Shown: positions 26,057-33,342 of the stretch, piece after piece
Layout: each line of letters begins with the position of its first letter
How positions within the stretch are numbered: position 1 is the first letter of the stretch
Assembly: GCF_013450295.1 (NCBI RefSeq)
Contig: NZ_SKBR01000001.1
Coordinates: 934,001-998,000, forward strand
DNA from: Streptomyces sp. AJS327
Lineage (GTDB): Bacteria > Actinomycetota > Actinomycetes > Streptomycetales > Streptomycetaceae
Length of the DNA stretch: 64,000 bases
Reading direction: 5' to 3'
The notes under the pieces: generated by a model
Told to the model about the DNA's origin: nothing
The model's database searches: none
What the model saw: the letters and a program-made list of their open reading frames with translations, nothing else
Made by a program: the position numbers and the translations under genes

Positions 26057-27367
26057 TCAGGCGCCCGCGCCGTGCCGCCCGGTAGCGGCGGCCAGCACCG
26101 CCGTGGCCAGCGCGTCGTCGTCCTCCGGGGCGACCGTCCGCAGGTCGAGCAGGAGTCCGCCCGCGTGCCGCCGACCCACCACCGCCGGGCGCCCGGCCCG
26201 CAGCGTCGGGGCCAGCGCCAGCGGAAGCCGGACCGCCGCGCTGGGCAGGACGGTGTCCGGGGCGCCCCCGCCGCCCACCCGCGCCTCGGTCACCGTGGCG
26301 GTCGCGTCCACGCCCTTGTCCCGCAGCGTGCCCGCCAGGGCCTCGGCTCGGGCCAGCAGCCCGTCGGCGGGGGCGGTGAGCGCCCGGGCGACGGGGGGCT
26401 CCGGTCCCCGCAGGGTGGCCTCCAGCGCGGCCAGCGCGAGCTTGTCCACCCGCAGCGCCCGCGCCAGGGGGTGACGGCGCAACCGGCCGACCAGGTCCTC
26501 GGTGCCCAGGATCAGCCCGGCCTGTGGACCGCCCAGCAGTTTGTCGGCGCTGGCCGTGACGAGGCCCGCTCCGGCGCGGAGCGCGGAGGTCGCGTCCGGC
26601 TCGTTCGGCAGCGCCGGGTGGGGGCCGAGCAGCCCGGAGCCGATGTCGAACACCACGGGCACGCCCAGGGTGGCCAGTTCGCGGACGCCGACCGAGGAGA
26701 CGAAGCCGGTTGTCGCGAAGTTGGAGGGGTGCACCTTCAGGACGAGGCCGGTGCGCGGGCCGGTCGCGGCGGCGTAGTCGGCGAGGTGGGTCCGGTTGGT
26801 GGTCCCCACCTCCCGCAGCCGGGCGCCGGTGCTCTCCAGCAGCTCCGGAATCCGGAACCCGTCCCCGATCTCCACCAGTTCGCCCCGGCTGATGACGATC
26901 TCCCGGTCCCTGGCCAGCGCGGTCGCGGCGAGTACCAGGGCCGCCGCGTTGTTGTTGGTGAGGTGCGCCGCCTCGGCCGCCGGAACCGCCTCCGCGAGGG
27001 CCGCCGTGGCGCCCGCCCCGCGTGGGCCCCGGCGCCCGGTCGCGAGGTCGAACTCGACGTCCGCGCATCCCGCGGCGGTCAGCAGCGCCTCCCGCGCGGC
27101 GGCGGAGAGCGGTGCCCGTCCGAGGTTCGTGTGGACGAGGACACCGGTGGCGTTGAGTACCGGCAGCAGCCGGGTGGCGGTGGGCGGCAGCAGCGACAGG
27201 GCGGTGGCGGCGGCCAGTTCGGCGTCCAGCGTTCCCCGGCGGACCAGCTCCAGGGCGGCCGCGACGGCCTCGCGCACCAGGGTCCGGCCCAACCGCTCGC
27301 TCGCGGCCACGAGTTCGGGTTCCGCGAGCACGGTGTCGGTGCGGGGTACGCGTCGTCTGTCGTCCAT
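26057..27367 (-). CDS. selA: L-seryl-tRNA(Sec) selenium transferase
   Basis: 436-residue PLP enzyme that converts seryl-tRNA(Sec) to selenocysteyl-tRNA(Sec) with selenophosphate. The PLP lysine is in TASADKLLGGPQAG; HLTNNNAAALVL and VFDIGSGLLG are further family segments, and LPVLNATGVLVHTNLGRAPL is the N-terminal signature. ATG lies 5 bases after GGGAG. That ribosome site starts only a few bases after the 3' end of the tRNA-Sec gene, so tRNA release probably sets the 5' end of the selA message. Confidence 0.96.
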   Translation of the reverse strand: MDDRRRVPRTDTVLAEPELVAASERLGRTLVREAVAAALELVRRGTLDAELAAATALSLLPPTATRLLPVLNATGVLVHTNLGRAPLSAAAREALLTAAGCADVEFDLATGRRGPRGAGATAALAEAVPAAEAAHLTNNNAAALVLAATALARDREIVISRGELVEIGDGFRIPELLESTGARLREVGTTNRTHLADYAAATGPRTGLVLKVHPSNFATTGFVSSVGVRELATLGVPVVFDIGSGLLGPHPALPNEPDATSALRAGAGLVTASADKLLGGPQAGLILGTEDLVGRLRRHPLARALRVDKLALAALEATLRGPEPPVARALTAPADGLLARAEALAGTLRDKGVDATATVTEARVGGGGAPDTVLPSAAVRLPLALAPTLRAGRPAVVGRRHAGGLLLDLRTVAPEDDDALATAVLAAATGRHGAGA

Positions 27368-27378
27368 CGGCTCTCCCG

Positions 27379-27471
27379 CGGAGGCGTACGGGAATCGAAC
27401 CCGCCTGGCCGGGGTTCCCGGCCACATCGGTGTTGAAGACCGTGAGGGCCACCAGGCGCCTGCCCGCCTCC
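27379..27471 (-). tRNA. selC: tRNA-Sec (anticodon TCA)
   Basis: 93 bases. The acceptor strands GGAGGCG and CGCCTCC pair perfectly, followed by discriminator G; CCA is not encoded. The anticodon loop CTTCAAC has TCA (27434-27436 on this strand). The long variable arm has an 8-bp stem TGGCCGGG/CCCGGCCA, as in tRNA-Sec. The T-arm has GGGTTCGATTCCC. It lies directly upstream of selA on the same strand. Confidence 0.95.
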
Positions 27472-27611
27472 GCCGGGGAGTATAGGCTCCGCCGCGCCGT
27501 GGCCCCGAGCCGCCCGGGAGAGCCGTGCGGGAGGCGGACGGCGGGAGGCGGGCGCTACCGGCGGGGTTCGCCCCTCCCGCTCCGGCCACCGGAGGGGTAG
27601 CTTCACCGCGC

Positions 27612-28637
27612 ATGGACGAACCCCGCGCCGACGACCTCCCCCGCCTCACCCAGCTGGCACATGGCGGGGGTTGTGCCTGCAAGATCCCGCCGGGCGAGCT
27701 GGACGCCCTGGTGGCCGGGGTGTCCGGAGCGCACGGCACCCCCGTGGACCCGGCCCTGGAGCTGCTGGTCGGCCTCGACGGCGGTGGGGACGACGCGGCG
27801 GTGGCACGGCTCGACGCTGAACGCGCCATCGTCACCACGGCGGACTTCTTCACCCCCGTGGTCGACGACCCGTACGACTGGGGCCGGATCGCGGCGGCCA
27901 ACGCGCTCTCCGACGTGTACGCGATGGGCGGTGTCCCGGTCACCGCCGTCAACCTGCTCGGCTGGCCCCGCGAGAGGCTGGGGCTGGAGCTGGCGGCCAG
28001 GGTGCTCAGCGGGGGCCGGGACGTCGCGCACGCCGCCGGTTGTCATGTGGGCGGAGGGCACAGCGTCGACGACCCGGAGCCGAAGTACGGCATGTCCGTG
28101 GTCGGCGTCGTCCACCCGGACCGGATGCTGCGGATGGACGCCGCGACCCCCGGTCTGCCGCTGACCCTGACGAAACCGCTGGGCACCGGCGTGCTCAACT
28201 CCCGCCACAAGGCGACCGGCACGGTGTTCCCGGAGGCGGTGGAGACCATGGCGACGCTCAACCGGGACGCCTCCCGGGCCGCCGTGGAGTCCGGCATCAG
28301 GTCCGGTACCGATGTGACGGGCTTCGGGCTGCTGGGCCACCTGTACAAACTCGCGCGCGCGGCGAACGTGACCGCCGTCATCCATTCCTCGGCGGTCCCC
28401 TTTCTCCCGGATGCCCGGAAAGCGGTCGCGGACGGTTTCGTCAGCGGGGGAACCCGGCGCAACCTGGAATGGATCACTCCGTTCACCGACTTCGGCTCCG
28501 TTTCCCACGAGGACCGTCTGCTGCTGGCCGACGCGCAGACCTCCGGCGGACTGCTGCTCGCGGGCGAACTGCCGGGCCACCCGGTCATCGGCGAGATCCG
28601 CCCGCCCGGCCCCCTCCCGCTCGTCGTACGGGACTGA
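27612..28637 (+). CDS. selD: Selenide, water dikinase (selenophosphate synthetase)
   Basis: 341 residues; makes selenophosphate from selenide and ATP, feeding SelA. The catalytic loop is AHGGGCACKIPPG with Cys, not Sec, at the active position and the essential Lys after it. ATP and metal sites are GGDDAAV and TTADFFTPVVDDPYDWGRIAAANALSDVYAMGG; GGGHSVDDPEPKYG and TDVTGFGLLGHLYKLA follow. It is divergent from selC-selA-selB, 140 bases away. GGAGGGG lies a rather long 13 bases upstream of the ATG. Confidence 0.95.
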   Translation: MDEPRADDLPRLTQLAHGGGCACKIPPGELDALVAGVSGAHGTPVDPALELLVGLDGGGDDAAVARLDAERAIVTTADFFTPVVDDPYDWGRIAAANALSDVYAMGGVPVTAVNLLGWPRERLGLELAARVLSGGRDVAHAAGCHVGGGHSVDDPEPKYGMSVVGVVHPDRMLRMDAATPGLPLTLTKPLGTGVLNSRHKATGTVFPEAVETMATLNRDASRAAVESGIRSGTDVTGFGLLGHLYKLARAANVTAVIHSSAVPFLPDARKAVADGFVSGGTRRNLEWITPFTDFGSVSHEDRLLLADAQTSGGLLLAGELPGHPVIGEIRPPGPLPLVVRD

Positions 28638-28665
28638 CGGCGGGCGCGCGGCTTCCGGAAGTTCT

Positions 28666-28705
28666 TGACTGTCCATTGACAGTCAGCCGCGGGTCTCATT
28701 AGCGT
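28666..28705 (+). promoter_or_regulatory. Promoter with operator palindrome before the MauA-like operon
   Basis: TTGACA (28676-28681) and TAGCGT (28700-28705) are 18 bases apart, a good housekeeping promoter. An inverted repeat TGACTGTC-catt-GACAGTCA (28666-28685) covers the -35 box, which is the expected place for a repressor. The leader continues to the GGGAGGG site of the gene at 28739. Confidence 0.65.
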
Positions 28706-28738
28706 TCCGCGTCATCCGTCCGGAACCGGGAGGGCACC

Positions 28739-29443
28739 ATGGCCTTAGCCGCCACCGTCGACCTCCGTGCCCTCGACGGCACGGCATACCGCCTCGGAAG
28801 CGAACTCGACCTGGAGCGGCCGTTCACCTCGGCCGCCGAGGTGACCGTCAACGGCAAACTGGTGGCGTTCACCGCCGGGTTGGCCACCCTGGGCGACGAC
28901 GTCGCCGCCTCGCTCGGGATCACCACCTTCGACTCGGAACTGTCCTTCCGGGGCGGAACGCTCCGCACGGCGGTGAAACCCGAGTACGACGCCCAGTCCA
29001 AGATCGTGGAAAGACCCATGCTCGTCGTCTGGCAGGGCAGACGCTTCTCGCTGGTGACCCGGGTCTACGGGATGGAGGTCCGGGACGTCCTCGGCATGCT
29101 GCGCACGCTGCACCTCGCCGAACACGACGAGGGCATCACCCTGAACCCCGAGTCCGCCGCGGGCAGCCGCTTCACCCGCCCGGCCAACGTCATCAAGGAG
29201 GTCCCGGGGCTCGGAGTCGTCGAGATGTCCCGGGTGACCGCCGACGACACGGCCCAACTGCCGCCCTGGAAGGGCGTCTCGGTCAGGTCCGGCGAGCTGT
29301 ACCGGGACACCCTGTCCGACGGCAAGCCCTTCTTCGTCCTGTCCAACCCCACGGTCTGGGCGACGGTCGTCCCGCTCGCGGACACCGACGTCGAGCGCGT
29401 ACCCGACCGGGTCGGGCGGCTGACCCTGCGCATCGCGGACTGA
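28739..29443 (+). CDS. Uncharacterised cytoplasmic protein, first gene of the MauA-like operon
   Basis: 234 residues, not recognised. No signal peptide or membrane span. Strand-rich sequence such as AEVTVNGKLVAFTAGLATLG and RFSLVTRVYGMEV suggests a beta-rich fold, and only few cysteines are present. ATG has GGGAGGG upstream. It sits where mauB (heavy chain) stands in methylamine dehydrogenase clusters but is too short and without repeats for the seven-bladed heavy chain. Separation from the next gene is 4 bases, so it shares the operon. Confidence 0.75.
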   Translation: MALAATVDLRALDGTAYRLGSELDLERPFTSAAEVTVNGKLVAFTAGLATLGDDVAASLGITTFDSELSFRGGTLRTAVKPEYDAQSKIVERPMLVVWQGRRFSLVTRVYGMEVRDVLGMLRTLHLAEHDEGITLNPESAAGSRFTRPANVIKEVPGLGVVEMSRVTADDTAQLPPWKGVSVRSGELYRDTLSDGKPFFVLSNPTVWATVVPLADTDVERVPDRVGRLTLRIAD

Positions 29444-29447
29444 CCGG

Positions 29448-29993
29448 ATGTCGACGTTCTTCGGCCCCGTGGCGACCGGCGTCGTGCTGTTCAGCCTGCT
29501 CGTCGGCTGCGGCTCGCACATCGCCGGTCCCGGCGTGCTGAGGGACGCGCTGCGGCGGCACCGGACCCTGCCCCGCCGCCTCATCCCCTGGGCGGCCGCG
29601 GCCCTGCCAGCGGTGGAGGGGCTGCTCGGGGTGGCGGGCGTCGTCGCGCTGGTCAGCGGCGGCCGGACCGCGCTGGTCCTCGTACTTGCCGCGAGCGCGG
29701 CCCTGTTCGGCGGCTACGCCGGGTACCTCCGCCACGTCCTGGCCAGCGGCCGCGGCGGCCCCTGCGGCTGCCACCGGACGGACATCCCGCTCAGCGGCTG
29801 GGCGGCTGGCCGCGCGCTCACCTACGCGCTGCTCGCCGTGGCGGGCGCCCTGCTGGCCGGGTCGGCCCGCCCGCCGTTCGGTGACCCGGCCGAACTGGCC
29901 ACGGTGACGCTGGCGACCCTCACGTTCACCGGGCTGCTGTGGTTCCTGCCGCTCGCCCTGCACAACCCGGCCGAAGGAGACGCCGCACCGTGA
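29448..29993 (+). CDS. MauE/DoxX-like redox-associated membrane protein
   Basis: 181 residues with four to five membrane helices (TGVVLFSLLVGCGSHIAG, LIPWAAAALPAVEGLLGVAG, RTALVLVLAASAALFGGYAGYL and two later). A GPCGCHRTDIP loop gives a CXC pair on a short loop after helix 3, as in MauE, a membrane thiol-disulfide protein related to DsbB/VKOR-like helpers needed for light-chain maturation. It is followed with a 4-base overlap by a MauD-like thioredoxin. Expected role: supply oxidising or reducing equivalents for disulfide formation in the exported protein encoded downstream. Confidence 0.82.
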   Translation: MSTFFGPVATGVVLFSLLVGCGSHIAGPGVLRDALRRHRTLPRRLIPWAAAALPAVEGLLGVAGVVALVSGGRTALVLVLAASAALFGGYAGYLRHVLASGRGGPCGCHRTDIPLSGWAAGRALTYALLAVAGALLAGSARPPFGDPAELATVTLATLTFTGLLWFLPLALHNPAEGDAAP

Positions 29994-30550
29994 ACTTCGT
30001 GACCAGCGCCCTCCTCGCCTCCTGGGTCGCGATCGCCCTGCTGGCGTTCGTGGTCGCCGGGCTCGTCCGTCAGGTGCACCAGCTGACCAGGACCGGGATC
30101 GGGACCGGTACCCGGGGCGCGTCCCCGCGACGCGCGGGCATCGAGCCCGGCCAGCCCGCTCCCGCGATCGGCGAACTCCTGGGCCGGGACGGCGAGATCG
30201 CCGACGACCCCCCGGACGGCGACGTCCTCCTCCTCTTCCTCAGCGACACCTGCCAGACCTGCGAGGACGTCCTGTCGGCGGCCAGCGACCGGCTCAGGGG
30301 CGAGGGCGGCGACCGGCTTCCCGCGATACGGGCCGTCTACGCCGAACCCACGGTCGCCGTCACCGACGCCCGGGTGCCGATCCTCACCGGACGGCTGGAC
30401 CTCTTCGACGTATACGACGCCATCGCCACCCCGTACGCCGTGCTCGTCGACGCCACCGGACGCGTCGCCCGTTCCGAACCCCTCGGTTCCGCCTCGGCGT
30501 TGCTGGGGCTGCTGGATTCCGCCCGTCCTGATCAGGTCAGGAGTTCCTGA
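29990..30550 (+). CDS. MauD-like membrane-anchored thioredoxin-fold protein
   Basis: 186 residues. One N-terminal helix (ALLASWVAIALLAFVVAGLV) anchors a thioredoxin-like domain outside the membrane: EPGQPAPAIGELLG, then LLLFLSDTCQTCEDVLSAA with the CXXC pair, and TPYAVLVDATGRVARSEP with the cis-Pro turn. MauD is needed for disulfide formation in the amine dehydrogenase light chain. GTG start overlaps the stop of the MauE-like gene (GTGA), and AGGAG lies upstream. Its stop touches the start of the next gene. Confidence 0.85.
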   Translation: MNFVTSALLASWVAIALLAFVVAGLVRQVHQLTRTGIGTGTRGASPRRAGIEPGQPAPAIGELLGRDGEIADDPPDGDVLLLFLSDTCQTCEDVLSAASDRLRGEGGDRLPAIRAVYAEPTVAVTDARVPILTGRLDLFDVYDAIATPYAVLVDATGRVARSEPLGSASALLGLLDSARPDQVRSS

Positions 30551-31491
30551 TGCCCACACTCGACGACGTCCCGATGCTGCGACGGCCGGGTGCCGCCCCG
30601 GCCACCTCCGCCACCGCCTCCCGCCCCCGGGGGACGCGCCGGCCACGCGTCCCGGCGGGCTTCGCGATGCCCCGGCGCCGGTTCGTCCAGGCCACGACCG
30701 CGGTCGGATTCGCCGCCCTGGGCGTCTTCTCGGTGACCCGCGAGGCGTACGCCGACGGGTACGACATCTGGACCGGCGACTGCCCCTCCTACGCCTCCGA
30801 CCACGACTGCTCCCCGGGCTGCGGCCCGAGCACCGTCTTCGCGGACGCCTGCGAGGTGTCCGGTGAACACGTCGGCTTCCACAAGAACGACGGCGTGACC
30901 TGGATACTCCGCCCCAACCAGTGCTACTCGGGAACGTACGACGGCTGGCTGTGGCGGTACAGCGACCCCTGCGGCAACTGCGGCTGCGGAATCGAGCGCC
31001 GCTGCCACGACGGGTACCGCCAGACGGAGTCGGGATGGGTGAAGTCCATCTGCCGCTACACCACCGACTGCGGCTGCCCCGGCGCCATCAACTGGCCGAC
31101 GGTGGGCGACGGTTCGAAGGGCCCGGACGTCTACGCGGTACAGCACCTCGTCACCCACGGCGGCTTCACCACCGAGGCCGACGGCATCTTCGGCCCGGAC
31201 ACCGAGACCCAGGTCAAGGCGTTCCAGGCCGCCGAGAGCCTGGAACAGACCGGCAAGGTCGACGCCAAGACCTGGCCCAAGCTCGTGGTGACCACCAGGA
31301 GCGGCGACGACAACCACGCGGTGCGCGGCGTCCAGCGGCTGCTCAAGAAACACGGCTACGACGTCGCCGTCGACGGGGTCTTCGGCCCGGCCACCAAGGA
31401 CGGCGTCACCAAGTTCCAGACCCTGCGTGAACTTGAGGTCGACGGCATCGTCGGACCGGAGACCTGGCGCATGATGACGGGCTTCGTCTGA
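30550..31491 (+). CDS. Tat-exported Cys-rich MauA-like protein with two peptidoglycan-binding domains
   Basis: 313 residues. A long leader (1-68) has a Tat motif, MPRRRFVQATTAVGFAALG. Residues 70-180 have twelve cysteines (78, 87, 91, 101, 125, 141, 144, 146, 152, 168, 174, 176), with DPCGNCGCG and TDCGC. The pattern of Trp-118, Cys-125, the C-x2-C-x-C cluster, then Trp-163 and Cys-168 resembles the methylamine dehydrogenase light chain, in which two Trp form tryptophan tryptophylquinone. Residues 185-313 are two PG_binding_1 domains (VDGVFGPATKDGV, VDGIVGPETW), so the protein would sit on the wall. The neighbours MauE and MauD support disulfide maturation. Cofactor formation is inference. 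Confidence 0.78.
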   Translation: MPTLDDVPMLRRPGAAPATSATASRPRGTRRPRVPAGFAMPRRRFVQATTAVGFAALGVFSVTREAYADGYDIWTGDCPSYASDHDCSPGCGPSTVFADACEVSGEHVGFHKNDGVTWILRPNQCYSGTYDGWLWRYSDPCGNCGCGIERRCHDGYRQTESGWVKSICRYTTDCGCPGAINWPTVGDGSKGPDVYAVQHLVTHGGFTTEADGIFGPDTETQVKAFQAAESLEQTGKVDAKTWPKLVVTTRSGDDNHAVRGVQRLLKKHGYDVAVDGVFGPATKDGVTKFQTLRELEVDGIVGPETWRMMTGFV

Positions 31492-31673
31492 TGGCACCCG
31501 GCTCCGGGCACACCGGCGCCACCGCCGGGGCCTGGCGCGGACGGCTGACCGACCCGGCGGCGCCGACCGCCGTCCTGGTCCTCGCCGTCCTGCTGGCCGC
31601 GTTCCACTCACCGACCCTGACCTGGGCGGTGACCGGCGGCCTAGCGGGCTTCTCGCTGTCCGGCTCCGTTTGA
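31491..31673 (+). CDS. Small membrane protein, possibly N-terminal part of the gene at 31737
   Basis: 60 residues; ATG overlaps the previous stop (TGATG), so translation is coupled. It has one or two hydrophobic segments (PTAVLVLAVLLAAFHS, LTWAVTGGLAGFSLSGSV). It ends at TGA 31671-31673, and the same frame continues open through the next gene with plausible coding sequence (RNSAYALATPGWRAPNRQA). It could be a separate small gene, a truncated gene, or the first part of a protein read through the TGA. Confidence 0.55.
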   Translation: MAPGSGHTGATAGAWRGRLTDPAAPTAVLVLAVLLAAFHSPTLTWAVTGGLAGFSLSGSV

Positions 31674-31736
31674 ACCCGGAACAGCGCCTACGCGCTGGCC
31701 ACGCCAGGTTGGCGGGCACCGAATCGACAGGCCACC

Positions 31737-32252
31737 GTGCTGGCCGCGCTCACCGTGGGGCTGCTCCTCGGCGCGCTGCTGTCGGCCATGGTCCTGTGGC
31801 TGTTCTCCGGGCTGCTGTCACCGGTCCCACCGGAGTGGCGACACGCGGCGATCGTCGCGGCGGCCGTCCTCGCGCTGCTGCGCGACGCGGGCGTCCTCCG
31901 GTTCCCGATGCCGCAGAACGCCCGGCAGATCCCGCAGGACGTCCTCCAACGTGACCTCATGCGCGGCACCTTGCAGTTCGGCTTCGAGCTGGGCACCGGG
32001 GTGCGCACCTACGTCTCGGCCAGCGCGCCCTACGTGATCGCCCTCGGCGTGCTGCTCACCGGCGGCCCGGTGGCCACACCAATCGCCGTCGGCCTGGGCT
32101 TCGCGCTGGGCCGCGCGCTGTCCCCGGTGACGCGCCTGGCCTCCGGCGACGTCCAGGACTGGGACGCACGCCTGGCCCACCGCCTGACCCCCATGAAGGT
32201 GACCATCTGCGCCGCCATGGTCGTGGCCCTCACGGTGTCCCACGCTCAGTGA
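31737..32252 (+). CDS. Membrane protein, last gene of the MauA-like operon
   Basis: 171 residues counted from GTG 31737. It has an N-terminal helix (TVGLLLGALLSAMVLWLFSGLL), a second (AAIVAAAVLALLRDAGVL), a loop with PMPQNARQIPQDVLQRD, and two later helices (YVIALGVLLTGGPVATPIAVG, KVTICAAMVVALTVS). The ribosome site for this GTG is weak and the frame is open upstream to the TGA at 31671, so the real start is uncertain. I do not recognise the family; its position suggests a role in export, anchoring or redox of the MauA-like protein. Confidence 0.7.
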   Translation: MLAALTVGLLLGALLSAMVLWLFSGLLSPVPPEWRHAAIVAAAVLALLRDAGVLRFPMPQNARQIPQDVLQRDLMRGTLQFGFELGTGVRTYVSASAPYVIALGVLLTGGPVATPIAVGLGFALGRALSPVTRLASGDVQDWDARLAHRLTPMKVTICAAMVVALTVSHAQ

Positions 32253-32285
32253 GCCCTGCGCGGGTGGTCGGCCCCGTCCATCCGG

Positions 32286-32309
32286 GCCGCCCGCTCACCG
32301 GCGGGCGGC
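32286..32309. terminator. Bidirectional hairpin terminator
   Basis: A 9-bp perfect stem GCCGCCCGC/GCGGGCGGC with a 6-base loop between the end of the MauA-like operon and the convergent DUF397 gene. Confidence 0.6.
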
Positions 32310-32313
32310 GCTC

Positions 32314-32529
32314 TCAGACGCCGAACTCGCCGCCCTTGATGGCGCTGACGAACGTTGACCAGCCGGCCGTGGGGACGCTCAGCTCCGGGCTGTGCGGGTC
32401 CTTGCTGTCGCGGACCGGGACGACGCCGGGGATGTTGGTGGCGACCTCGACGCAGGCACCGCCGTTGCTGCTGTAGGAGGACGTGCGCCAAGTACGCGGT
32501 GTGGAGGCGGTGTTGGTGTGATCCGTCAT
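32314..32529 (-). CDS. DUF397 domain protein (copy 4)
   Basis: 71 residues with the DUF397 sequence TWRTSSYSSNGGACVEVA, VPVRDSKDPHSPEL and the end WSTFVSAIKGGEF. DUF397 proteins in Streptomyces are small partners or effectors of XRE regulators with DUF5753, as at the bld and wbl-linked systems. ATG follows AAGGAG at 10 bases. Its sequence is nearly that of the copies at 32933 and 33343, with a hairpin repeat upstream. Confidence 0.9.
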   Translation of the reverse strand: MTDHTNTASTPRTWRTSSYSSNGGACVEVATNIPGVVPVRDSKDPHSPELSVPTAGWSTFVSAIKGGEFGV

Positions 32530-32623
32530 GTCGTCTGTGCTCCTTCGCTGTGGCCCTCGGGGGGCGACTTTGGGGTGTGGGTGCCGTCTTTGGCTGGGAA
32601 GGTGGTGCCCCTGACATGACGGT

Positions 32624-32661
32624 GCTCTCGGTGCCGTGTGGTCATGCACGGCACCGAGAGC
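32624..32661 (-). terminator. 15-bp hairpin, repeat copy between DUF397 genes
   Basis: Perfect stem GCTCTCGGTGCCGTG with its complement and an 8-base loop. An identical stem occurs at 33245-33282. In this orientation it follows the DUF397 gene ending at 32718 and precedes the one at 32529; a terminator or attenuator is likely. Confidence 0.65.
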
Positions 32662-32717
32662 GTTTGCCGTTTTCGCGCCAGTGGTGGCGGTTGACGTTGA
32701 GCGTCTTCGGTGGCGGT

Positions 32718-32936
32718 TCAGTTGTCGAACTCGCCGCCCTTGATGGCGGTGACGAACGTTGACCAGCCCGTGGTGGGGATGACGAGTGCGGGGCCGCTCG
32801 GGGTCTTGCTGTCGCGGACGGGGATGCCTCGCGGGTGGCCGTCGATGATCTCGACGCAGCTCCCGCTGTTCGTGTTGCTGTGTGAGGACTTGCGCCAACC
32901 GTGCAGTGTGGAGGCGTTGTTGATGTGGTCAGTCAT
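32718..32936 (-). CDS. DUF397 domain protein (copy 3, divergent)
   Basis: 72 residues; GWRKSSHSNTNSGSCVEI and IPVRDSKTPSGPAL are the DUF397 segments and WSTFVTAIKGGEFDN the end. It is less similar to the others. The ATG overlaps the stop of the upstream copy (ATGA), so the two are translationally coupled. Confidence 0.88.
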   Translation of the reverse strand: MTDHINNASTLHGWRKSSHSNTNSGSCVEIIDGHPRGIPVRDSKTPSGPALVIPTTGWSTFVTAIKGGEFDN

Positions 32937-33148
32937 GTCGTCCGTGTTCCTTCCTTGATGGAGGCCAGGAACGATGACCAACTGGTCTGGGGGACGCTCA
33001 GCTCCGGGCTGTGCGGGTCCTTGCTGTCGCGGACCGGGACGACGCCGGGGACGTTGGCGGCGACCTCGACGCAGTCACCGCCGTTGCTGCTGTAGGAGGA
33101 CGTGCGCCAAGTACGCGGTGTGGAGGCGTTGTTGGTGTGTTCCGTCAT
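32933..33148 (-). CDS. DUF397 domain protein (copy 2)
   Basis: 71 residues with TWRTSSYSSNGGDCVEVA and VPVRDSKDPHSPEL. The end is altered: WSSFLASIKEGTRTT replaces the usual AIKGGEF tail, consistent with recombination at the 3' end. ATG start with a nearby GGAA site; it overlaps the next DUF397 gene by 4 bases. Confidence 0.88.
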   Translation of the reverse strand: MTEHTNNASTPRTWRTSSYSSNGGDCVEVAANVPGVVPVRDSKDPHSPELSVPQTSWSSFLASIKEGTRTT

Positions 33149-33244
33149 GTCGTCTGTGTTCCTTCGCTGTGGCCCTTGGAGGGGGCGACTCCGGGATATG
33201 GGCGTCGTCTTTGGCTGGGAAGGCGGTGCCCCTGACATGACGGT

Positions 33245-33282
33245 GCTCTCGGTGCCGTGTGGTCATGCACGGCACCGAGAGC
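33245..33282 (-). terminator. 15-bp hairpin, second repeat copy
   Basis: Same 15-bp stem and 8-base loop as 32624-32661, here after the first DUF397 gene and before the second. Flanking sequence is also repeated, marking a tandem duplication. Confidence 0.65.
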
Positions 33283-33342
33283 GTTCGCCGTTTTCGCGCC
33301 AGTGGGTGGCGGCGGTCGGCGTCGGGCGTCTTCGGTGGAGGT

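Noticed and set aside
27612..28637. SelD as a selenoprotein
   Set aside because: The active position is TGT (Cys) and no in-frame TGA occurs in the gene.
32620..32665. CRISPR-like direct repeat between DUF397 genes
   Set aside because: Only two copies, spaced by a whole gene, and each is a single hairpin; no spacer array and no cas genes.
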